Below, in pieces: positions 22,415 through 30,114 of a stretch of 64,000 bases of DNA. The position numbers were made by a program, and so were the translations under genes. Source of the stretch: Ovis canadensis (taxonomy: Eukaryota > Chordata > Mammalia > Artiodactyla > Bovidae). The number at the start of each line of letters is the position of its first letter. Position 1 is the stretch's first letter. The stretch lies in contig NC_091246.1 of the NCBI RefSeq assembly GCF_042477335.2, positions 209,993,501 through 210,057,500 on the forward strand, given 5' to 3'. The notes under the pieces were generated by a model. That model searched no databases and was not told the origin of the DNA. It saw only the letters and a program-made list of their open reading frames with translations.

Positions 22415-23222
22415 TCATGTTCTCTTCTTTCTAGTCATGTTGGATAGCATTACATTTCCCTTTTCTCTTGAAGTTAGGTTTAGCCATGTGACTTCTTTGG
22501 CCAATAACATGTGAGTGGAAGTGAAGCATATTGCTTCTGGGAGGAAGCATTTTAATGGCTAATACAAGACACTGTAAACTAGCAGTTAAATTTTATGATC
22601 CCTATTGCGATAATCCTGAAAGCACGTATCTCAGTGAAGCCTCCACCAGTCTGGGGACTTAAGTGATTACAATGAGCATAGTCCATGAAGTGGATGTTGT
22701 ACTGAACTCCAAGATTCACCATTCAATACACCATCTCTCCCAACTGTTGGAAATATTGGTAGCTGACGGTCCTCAGCTGTGTCCCTCTCTGGAGGTATTG
22801 CTTTTGGATAAAGACAGCCCTCTCACCCAAGGAGCACCTCCCTTCCCTGGGTGCAGCCCGTATCCACTGATGGGTTGATGTGAGGATATAAAGACCTAGC
22901 CCCTTGCCTCTATTTAGGACAATGTTGAAGGGCCATGCTATTGCCAGAGCTCTCTGCAGAACTGCCTGAAGCCTCAGTGGTAACTATGCTGACAACTTCT
23001 CCCTCTGCTTGATCTTGTAACCCGCAGTCTTCAGAGATTGTTCTTGAGAGCATTACCCTAAAACCTCCTATGTGCAAATCTGTTTCAGTGGTTTGGTTTC
23101 CAGTGAACCATATTTGTGATAGGCTTCCTAACCACTTGTATCAAACATGTAATATGTGTGAGAACTAAATTTTGTTGTAATAAGCTGCTGTTTGTTATAA
23201 CCCAGTTTATCCTAACTAGTAC
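22415..23222 (+). repeat. MaLR-type LTR with a second LTR-like insert
   Basis: The left part (about 22470-22550) has 'agccatgtgacttctttggcc' and 'gtggaagtgaagcatattgcttctggg'. The right part (23150-23222) has 'gttataacccagtttatc' and 'taactagtaca'. Both read as the two ends of an MLT1-like LTR. Between them, about 22605-23115, sits a different LTR-like block with a TATA-like 'ggatataaagacctagcc' near 22884 and 'gctgacaacttctccctctg'. Assigned by recognition; borders uncertain. Confidence 0.45.
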
Positions 23223-23727
23223 AGATAACAAACTTTCCTGCCCTGCCAGTATCTTTATTCTTGCCTGAGTTTGACTTGTATGGTCTGTCTTGTCTTTTTG
23301 AACAGATTGATTGCCAAGTTCTAGTTCTTCTCTGATGTTATTTCTCATCATGAGTGAACAGCCATGTCCCAACTGAGATATTACAAGGAACAACAGAAAA
23401 GGGAAGGGGGTTGTATATCTAGTTATCTACTAATTATTCATATCAAGTCGGTGGCATAATTTTTTCATGTAAATTTCCTAGGACTCTTTCTTCTTTTCTA
23501 TATAACTTATTATATATTTATAATATATATAAGGGTACACTGTTTCTTAGGAGAATTTTTATGCAAATAAAGAGTAATCAAATACTTAATCCTAATTTGA
23601 GAAAGTAAAACAGTATACTACCACTGTCTACACCTCTGACGTACTTAATTCCTATTACTCTGAGTGCTCAGTCTTATTTATTTCTTGAAAATCAAATGGT
23701 AAAACAATTTTGGGTCTTTGGGCAATA

Positions 23728-23770
23728 TATATATATACACACACATATACACAGATATACATACATACAT
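23728..23770. repeat. TA/CA microsatellite
   Basis: Alternating purine-pyrimidine runs: (ta)n, then (ca)n, then (tacatacat). They directly precede a Bov-tA. Confidence 0.8.
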
Positions 23771-23776
23771 TTATGG

Positions 23777-23980
23777 CGTGTGTGCTCAGCTGTGTCTGAT
23801 TCTTTGTGACTCCATGGACTCTAGGCCACCAGGCTCCTCTGTCCATGGAATTTTCCAGGCAAGAATACTGGGTTGGATTGCCATTTTCCTCCTCCAGAGG
23901 ATCTTCCCAACCCAGGAATCAAACCCTCCTCTCCTGCATTGGCAGGCAGATTCTTTAGCACTGAGCCCCCTGGGAAGCCA
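23777..23980 (-). mobile_element. Bov-tA SINE
   Basis: Reverse complement Bov-tA from 'gtgctcagctgtgtctg' to 'ctgagccccctgggaagcc'. Its head side abuts a (CG)n/(CA)n run at 23981-24004, so both ends lie in microsatellite DNA. Confidence 0.88.
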
Positions 23981-24009
23981 CACGCGCGCGCACACACACA
24001 CACCATAAA

Positions 24010-25315
24010 GCTAGTGAATCAAGGCATATACTCCTTTTTTCTTCTCTGTTTAAAGGATTTTACTACAAAAAAACCTCTCTGCCTTAAGGGTAAACAGTAT
24101 AAAAATATTTCCACTAAAAAGGGTTTGAGAATTCTGAGCTGGGATTACCACAACCCCTAATTATATAAGATACTTAGTATGATAACACCAACTAGTGTAA
24201 GGAATGTGGAGATTTATTTACATCAAGTTCAGATAAAGAGATAAAAGGGGACTTGAATAAGCAGGCAAAGATTAGGACTTCAGGAGTGTATATTTGAAGG
24301 TATCTTTGGAACTGCCCCTTAGCTACAATGAAAGACCAGTAAAACCAGCCTTCAGAATAACCCTTCTGCTTAGTAGGAGAAGGGAAGGCTAGAATTCACC
24401 TCTAAGATCGCCCTCCCACGCAGATTTTCCCCCTAGCAGCTAAGAATTAAACCCAGACTTCCGATCATGGCGCCACGCACGTCACCTTCTCCCTCTTCGC
24501 CTAGCAAAATCCCACCCAAGTCGACCAGATCCTGCAGGAGTGTGTAGAAGCTGCAGGGCGGGGGGAGAATTCCCTTCCACAATCCTGGTTGCTTGGGGTT
24601 TTGCAATTCAAAAAAACCTGCTAAACAGATCCGAGCCAGATTCAAAGGAGGCTTAGATACCAGCAAGACCTGCTCTTTCCCTTGGGTGCGTAGACTCGAC
24701 CCCACTCTACCCTGAGAGCCTACTCCTCACCGCAAATTTCCTTTCAAATGCCTTAAGGGCTTCCAAGGCTCCCAGCCTTTGTGAATAAAGGCCCACCCTC
24801 GAAGTGGAAACCTCGCTGCATAGAGAAATATGCACAGACAGCAGGACAGCGAACAGAATTGCAAAAGAATGAGTTCTTTCTAGCTTTGCATCCTTTCGAA
24901 TGTTCAATATTCCTGTTAGCCAAGAAGGGTTCCGGTAATGGGTACTTGAGGGAAGCAGGCCACCGATTAGAGCAAAAAACATCAATACAGGGGTGGTCTT
25001 TCCAATTCCGGCTTTTGTTTGAGTCAGTGAGGGTAGCCCGAGGAGGCCAAAGTCTCTGGTTCTGGGAAAGGCGGGTCCGTCCCGATTCTTTGAGCTACGG
25101 AGAGGCAGGCGCCGGCCCCAAGAAACAAAGGGGGTAGTTTTGCCCCTCCAGGCTTTTACTCCAGGAGTCCCAGAGGAGTCAGAGCCTAAATCAACCGAGC
25201 TCGGAAGAGTTTGCCAAAGGTTGGACAACAGACACGGCTGCCCTCTCTTAAGCACACAAATCCCACGCGTGCCAGTCTAGAAGGTATGTGAGCGTCAAAG
25301 AGAAAGGCCATTGCT
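24010..25315. other. Unique BMPR2 upstream flank
   Basis: No repeat recognised for 1.3 kb, unusual for this window. GC content rises toward 25300. Long open frames on both strands (for example 24707-25255 minus, 24781-25137 plus) reflect rising GC and show no domain. This stretch is the natural place for distal promoter elements or a divergent non-coding transcript, but nothing specific is visible. Confidence 0.45.
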
Positions 25316-25391
25316 GCCCATCGCGGGCGGCCAGCCCCGCCCTGCTCTCGGTGGCTGGGGGGAGACTCGCAGTGCGAGAGCCCGGGAGCGA

Positions 25392-25433
25392 GGGGCGGGG
25401 ACGGGCGGGGCCGCGAGCGCGCAGGCGCAGTGC
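25392..25433 (+). promoter_or_regulatory. GC boxes and NRF1-like palindrome
   Basis: GGGGCGGGG at 25392-25400 and GGGCGGGGC at 25403-25411 are consensus Sp1/KLF sites. CGCGCAGGCGCAGTGCG at 25418-25434 resembles the NRF1 GCGCATGCGC consensus with one central change. All lie just upstream of the presumed start region. Confidence 0.6.
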
Positions 25434-25442
25434 GGGTCTTAT

Positions 25443-25472
25443 CGCGCCGCCGCCGCCGCCGCTGCCGCCGCC
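25443..25472 (+). repeat. (GCC)n tract
   Basis: Near-perfect GCC/CCG trinucleotide run with one interruption (gctgcc), just downstream of the NRF1-like site. Confidence 0.8.
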
Positions 25473-25783
25473 CGCGCTGCACCACAGGCCCGAGACAGAC
25501 AGGGCCGGGAAGAGCTGGAGACTGAGGAGGAGGCGGAGGCGGCGGCGGAGGCGGGGCGACTCCGGTGACCGGGAGCGCCGCAGACTGGCAGCTGCGGCGA
25601 CTCCCCCCTTTGTGTCTGGTCTGCTCGGAGCCTCTGGAAGTGCTTCCCGGAGGGGCGCGGGGTGTCTCGCCGCCTCGCTGCCCACCCCCCTCCCTAGCCA
25701 CCTACATCCGCCCTCCCGCCGCCCCCCGCCCTCGGCCCGCGACACCCGAGCTCCGCCCGGAGCCTAGAGCTGCGGGAAAAGGA

Positions 25784-25804
25784 GGCGGCGGCGGCGGCGG
25801 CGGC
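25784..25804 (+). repeat. (GGC)7 tract in the BMPR2 leader
   Basis: Seven perfect GGC units, 895 to 875 bases before the ATG. Human BMPR2 is known to carry a polymorphic GGC repeat in the equivalent part of its 5' region; this one looks shorter. A GGAGGCGG-rich preamble lies at 25530-25555. Confidence 0.8.
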
Positions 25805-25892
25805 TTCCTCTGGGGAGGGGGTTGTGATTCGCTCACAGGAGCCCTTGAAGGAAGAAGACGAAGCTTTTACGGTGGAATTTACCTCAGGCAAG

Positions 25893-25910
25893 ATGGAGCG
25901 GCAGCAATAA
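25893..25910 (+). promoter_or_regulatory. uORF 1 (5 codons), strong start context
   Basis: ATG at 25893 with A at -3 and G at +4, the best Kozak context in the leader, better than that of the main BMPR2 start. It encodes MERQQ then TAA. So short an ORF at a strong start is likely to be translated, with reinitiation downstream. Confidence 0.6.
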
Positions 25911-26068
25911 AAAGAGAAAGAGCGAGGAGCGCACCCGGGAGAGCTAGAAAGGGCAGCCTGCCGACCCCTCCCCTCCCCCGCTTCCCACCGCCCCTCAGCC
26001 CTCCGGCCGGGACCTGCCCAACCCTCGCAGGATTGTTCCGCGAAGGCGTGAAGGCGGTGGGTTTGTCC

Positions 26069-26134
26069 ATGGAGGCAGGCACCTTTTTCGATCCAGTCGA
26101 GGAGGAGGATTTGCTGTGCTCAAGATCGGAGTAA
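26069..26134 (+). promoter_or_regulatory. uORF 2 (21 codons, acidic)
   Basis: ATG in tccATGG context. The encoded peptide has an acidic centre (DPVEEEDLL) and ends at TAA 26132-26134. This is the most peptide-like of the leader ORFs and a fair candidate for cross-species conservation. Confidence 0.55.
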
Positions 26135-26188
26135 GGGAAGCACCGAAGCGAAACTTAAAAGGATTCTTGCCCTCCCGGAGCACAGGCG

Positions 26189-26263
26189 ATGCGCCTCGGA
26201 TTGCCGGGCGCCGCCGCCGGCCGTCCGGCTTCGCCCTTCCCGGCAGTCGGGAACTTGTTCTGA
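26189..26263 (+). promoter_or_regulatory. uORF 3 (24 codons)
   Basis: ATG with G at -3. The ORF is proline/alanine/glycine-rich because of the CpG island and ends at TGA 26261-26263. Confidence 0.5.
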
Positions 26264-26280
26264 TCCTCGGCGCCCCGCGA

Positions 26281-26369
26281 ATGCCCGCTGCCCACCCTTC
26301 GGCACCCTGGATATGTTTTCTCCCAGACCTGGATATTTCTTCGATATCGTGAAACTACGGGGGAAATAA
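26281..26369 (+). promoter_or_regulatory. uORFs 4 and 5, overlapping
   Basis: uORF 4 is 26281-26352 (23 codons, weak context, C at -3). uORF 5 is 26313-26369 (18 codons, G at -3), in another frame and overlapping the end of uORF 4. Initiation at one precludes use of the other by the same ribosome. Confidence 0.5.
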
Positions 26370-26413
26370 CTGCGGGGCTTTTTTTTCTCGTCTCCGTGTT
26401 TCTCCCCACGGAC

Positions 26414-26567
26414 ATGCCTTCAGTTTGGGGCGCCAAGGCACCCAGTCCTGGGCGAATGAACACCCCCAGCCGCGAGGGAGAGAAATGAAGGGAATTTGTG
26501 CAGCGGAATGAAAACTCTACCGCTCGGTCCTCTCATCTGCCATTTGTCCTTTCAAACTGCATTGTAA
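26414..26567 (+). promoter_or_regulatory. uORFs 6-8, linked by ATGA overlaps
   Basis: uORF 6 is 26414-26488 (24 codons). uORF 7 is 26485-26511 (8 codons). uORF 8 is 26508-26567 (19 codons). Each successive start overlaps the preceding stop as ATGA (26485-26488 and 26508-26511). All three starts have G at -3. The last stop is 111 bases before the main ATG, leaving room for reinitiation at BMPR2. Confidence 0.55.
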
Positions 26568-26678
26568 TTCGGGCCGGAGAAGTCCGACAGGAGCGAGGAC
26601 TAGCCTCCCGGCCGCGTTTTTCCGCCCGTATTCACTTTCCGTCTTTCTTTTTCCCTGCTCTCCTCGGCTGACCTAGGG

Positions 26679-26754
26679 ATGACTTCGTCGCCGCGGCGGC
26701 CCCGGCGGGTGCCCTCGCTGCTGTGGATCGTCCTGCTGGTCAGCGCTGCGGCCG
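26679..26754 (+). CDS. BMPR2: BMPR2 exon 1 coding part (signal peptide)
   Basis: Start of bone morphogenetic protein receptor type 2, a transmembrane Ser/Thr kinase that binds BMP ligands and phosphorylates type I receptors to signal through SMAD1/5/8. The 25 complete codons begin MTSSPRRPRRVPSLLW and continue into a hydrophobic core ending VLLVSAAA, a classical signal peptide with basic n-region. From my knowledge of human BMPR2, about 17 of 25 residues match, including MTSS, RVP, LLVS and the final AA. The segment is 76 bases and stops after the first base of codon 26, the same length and phase as human exon 1. Upstream is a CpG island and downstream a very long intron, also as in BMPR2. 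Ligand-binding, transmembrane and kinase exons lie beyond the window. Substitutions to Arg9 and Ser13, where human has Trp, are notable. ATG has G at -3. Confidence 0.9.
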
Positions 26755-26900
26755 GTGAGTCGCCCCGGGTGGCGCGTCCGGGCCATTTCCCTGCGGCTGG
26801 CGGGGTGGGAGCCCGCAGAGGCCGAGGCCTGCGCTCGCCCTTCGCCGCGCGTCCCCTGATCGCCCCGGACCTGCGCGCCTTTCCCCGTCCTCCGGGAGAG

Positions 26901-28490
26901 CTAACATTTCACGTTAAATCCCCACACCTCGTATTCCCCACCCCCTACTCCCCCCACCGGGGCGGGGGGGAAGAAAGACACGTAGGGTGTGGTATCTTGA
27001 CATTTTTAGCTGTGAGGTAATGCAGGGATTAAAAATAATATTTTAATCACCAGTGAACAGTGCCTATCAGGAGATCTTTGGGAACAGACCTGTAGATTTT
27101 TTTTTTAATATAAAGAAGCAGATTTGGCTGTAAGTAGAGAGAACATCCACTGTAGAACACGCACTTGAAGCTTATTTTTAGATGTAGATCACTCTTTGAG
27201 AATCCCTGGTACTTTGATTATTCCAAAAAATGTTGTGGAAGGCAGAACTGCGAGATTCTTAATACGTTGTATACTACTGTTAATCGTTATTACCATTATT
27301 TTGTTTTGAAGTATATTAGTAATTTTCGTCTTTTCAATCTGGACATATATTTTGTATACTTTTGGAATTACTTTTGGGCTTAGAAGTATTTTCGGTAAGT
27401 TTTCATTTAGTCATCTGGCTTTCTGTTGGCTTTCCTGTCATTGAGGCAACTTTGACCTCGCATCAAGACTTCTAGGAGATTTGAGTCCTGAAAGTCTTTT
27501 GACATTTTACTGAAGCTTAAAGGGAAATCCTTTCTTTAGGATATTTTGTTATTAGTTCTCAGACACCTTTAGGAAAAAACCTCGTTTTGTTTGCAATTAC
27601 TTTCCCAGCAGTCTTTTGGTGATTTGCTTTTAGAAATTTTAGGGAGTGAATTATGCATATAATTCTTAAATTGGGTTTAGGATGGCCAGATAGATTATAC
27701 ATTTAGAAATGAATAGAGGACAACATAACACCTTTCCAGTTATTTTTTCTTAATAAGTATAATTTTCACATTCAGTAAATTTCTCAATGCTGTGTTAGAT
27801 TCGGAGATTGCATAGTTCCATTTAAAAACTGCATATTTTCACATTCAGTAAATTTCTCATTTCTTGTGTTAGATATGGAGATTTCATGTTTACATTTGGA
27901 AAACACTGAAAAAAATTTTGAACTTTTGTGCTTTTGATATTGTTGATTGATGTCTGTTATGTTTATGAGAGTTGTGTTAAAATAATATGAACTTCTGAAT
28001 GTATTTTAACACTGATATTTTAATATTACTAATCATCACAATTCCTTTTGGGGAAAAGTGAATGATTTTTCTGTAGATTACTTTATATTGTGTTACCTCT
28101 TTAAATTCTCTAGTAATAAGCCATGTGGTTGGTCCCTGTAAAATATGAAGACAGTAAAAGGCTTTACGTTTAAGCAGTCATTCTAAGAGCAGAAATCTCA
28201 GAGCATACACTTTTCAGTGTTGGTTATTCTTGACTTTTCTACAACACAGATTCTTATTTATAGTTGACAGAATTATTATTTTGTGATTAGAACTGATAAA
28301 AGTAAGGGAAAGATCAATTGACTTAAAAAAATGTGATTTCTGTTTGGTAAATGGAATATTAGAATAATGGTCCTTAAAAGGGATAGATTAATCACTTTAA
28401 AGGTGATAATAGTCATCTTTTTTTCTTCAGTATTACTAATTACCAGATGCTAAAATTTGTGAAGTTGGATTTCAGATCTGTAACAATAAC
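26901..28490. other. Proximal intron 1, repeat-poor
   Basis: About 1.6 kb directly after the CpG island without a recognised transposon, apart from a 73-base tandem duplication at 27763-27908. Freedom from repeats next to a promoter is compatible with intronic regulatory DNA, but no specific element can be named. Confidence 0.45.
27763..27908. repeat. Two-copy tandem duplication, 73-base period
   Basis: 'ttttcacattcagtaaattt' begins at 27763 and again at 27836. Both units continue with a 'gtgttagat..ggagatt.cat' block and a 'ttta...aaaact/aacactg' end. The copies differ at several sites, so the event is not recent. Confidence 0.8.
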
Positions 28491-28494
28491 AGTA

Positions 28495-28880
28495 ACAACA
28501 GTATTTACTGAGTGCTAGCTATGTGCCAGGAACTGTTCTAGTAGCCTTACATGTATTTTCTCATTTGATCCTCTTGACAGTTCTTAACTCCAGGTTCAGT
28601 AATGCTCCTTTTATAGAGAGGGAAGTACTCTGTGCATCCCCATGCACTTTAGCCCACCGGGCTCCTCTGTCCATGGAATTCTCCAGGAAAGAAAACTGGA
28701 GTGGGTTGCCATGTCCTTCTCCAGGGGATCTTCCCCACCTAGGGATTGAACCCGGGTCTCCTGCGTTGCAGGCAGATTCTTTACCATCTGAGCCACTTGG
28801 GAAGCCTGGAGTGAAGTACAGAGAATTTAAATAATAACTCACCACACAGTAAATTGTGGAGCTAAAATTGCAACCTGCAC
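28495..28880 (+). repeat. MIR-type SINE split by a Bov-tA
   Basis: 'tttactgagtgctagctatgtgccagg' followed by 'tctcatttgatcctcttgac' is canonical MIR core text. The MIR tail resumes after 28806 ('tggagctaaaattgcaacc'). Confidence 0.7.
28640..28806 (-). mobile_element. Bov-tA SINE, partial
   Basis: Reverse complement body and head: 'cccaccgggctcctctgtcc' to 'ctgagccacttgggaagcc'. The BovA end is missing about 40 bases. Confidence 0.88.
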
Positions 28881-29424
28881 CTACCATGTTACCTACCATG
28901 TTAATGTAGGCAACAGCTTCTCAGTCTAATTGGGTACATGAGATAGAGTTAGTGTCTTCAGATTAACCTTTGAAAAGAAGCCTGGACTCTTGAGAGGATC
29001 TTAGTACAGCACTTGTTATGCAGATGTCATGGTTCTAAATGTGTAAAACTTTGCCTAATATTGGAGTGGTTAGTGCAGTTTCATTAAGTGTAAGGTAGCT
29101 AGAGAGGGCCTGTGTGAACTTGGGATGTACAGATGGAATGATGTAACTAGACAGGTGCACATGGTGCAGCTGAACAGGAAAATAACACTGGAAGATTGAC
29201 ATCACATCCCTCTGTGGGGTCATGGATAAATCCTATTTCTTTTGGGTTCCTCTTTCCCACTTATTCTAGGTAGTTCTTGGATCCTTAATTCTAAGAACAG
29301 TTGGTATGCAGAAATTAGAATTTATAGAAAGTACTATGCTTGTTTGGTTTGTAAATGAAGTCTTAATTTTAATAAAAGGATGCGATATAATGCAATACTT
29401 ATTTGAGAGTCCGCTTCTGTTGAA

Positions 29425-29890
29425 ATTTTTTTTTTAATTTAAGTCGCCAAGCTGTTTATTTAGGTTGTAATGGTTACAAATAACAGATCTAACCCTGTAT
29501 CCTTCTCCATCATATGAGGGAGCAGACTCAGCTACTCTTTTTTCCTCCAGTCTTTGTTCTTGTTTTCATCCTTCTTGTCCCTTCCTGCCATCTTTGTTGG
29601 CCTCGGAGGCCCGGGAGTTCATGGTATTTCGAATGGTCTCATTTTGGGGATCCAAACCTGGAAAGTTCTCCAGGACCCAAAGGAGTTCAGGAGACCTACA
29701 ACCTTTCTTAATCCTCTCTCCTTGTCTGGCTCAGTTGTGTCCATGCCTCTAGTTGGCACCCATGTTAGCTGATTCTGCCTCAGCGGTGTCAGCTGATTCT
29801 TCCTGCATTTGAAATAGTTCACTTGACTAGGTTTCAGTTTTACATACATCTCTTCAGCAACACACATGTCTACAAAAGCTATCATGGCAT
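29425..29890 (-). pseudogene. Candidate processed pseudogene, parent not recognised
   Basis: Read on the minus strand, the block ends with a polyadenylation signal (AATAAA at 29459-29464), about 20 bases more, and then an A-tract (seen as T10 at 29427-29436). This is a retrocopied mRNA 3' end. An 88-codon frame at 29619-29885 contains [20 protein letters not shown] and then [18 protein letters not shown], which looks like real protein sequence and not repeat translation. A near-duplicated KNQLTPL/QNQLTW block occurs. I do not recognise the parent gene. It could also be the 3' exon of an antisense transcript, but the A-tract argues for retrotransposition. Confidence 0.5.
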
Positions 29891-30114
29891 ATGGATTGTG
29901 GTGATGGTGGTATTGTTGGAGTGGGTGTAGGTGTGTGTGTGTGTAAAATGTGGGGAGAGAGATGTTTATTCCAGCTTTACTACGTTAAAGGCCAACTTTC
30001 TTAACCGTGAAAGGGAAAAAATTGATTATTGTTCTCTGATGGGTAAGTTTTAATTATAAAAGGTACAGAATGAAGTCAGTGTAAATTAGTTAATTTTATA
30101 ACTGGCCATATCAC

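Larger units (their letters stand above)
25531..26754 (+). other. BMPR2: BMPR2 exon 1 (leader plus first coding segment)
   Basis: Exon 1 ends at 26754, directly before GTGAGT. The 5' end is an estimate. The leader is more than 1.1 kb, GC-rich in its first half, and contains eight upstream ORFs and nine upstream AUG codons, so strong translational control is likely. It contains no splice-site pair that I would trust. Confidence 0.65.
25320..26900 (+). promoter_or_regulatory. BMPR2: CpG-island promoter of BMPR2
   Basis: GC- and CpG-rich block of about 1.6 kb, in strong contrast with AT-rich flanks. No TATA box is evident near the likely start. It contains Sp1-type GC boxes, an NRF1-like site, two GCC/GGC trinucleotide tracts and exon 1. 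This is the usual architecture of a broadly expressed gene and fits BMPR2. The transcription start is inferred to lie roughly 1.1-1.2 kb before the ATG (about 25480-25560), by analogy with the long human BMPR2 leader. It is not visible directly. Confidence 0.85.

Noticed and set aside
24707..26463. Many long open frames on both strands around the CpG island (for example 25186-25701, 25248-25745, 25565-26134)
   Set aside because: GC-rich DNA has few stops. The translations are low-complexity Pro/Arg/Ala/Gly without domains, and several are read from non-AUG starts.
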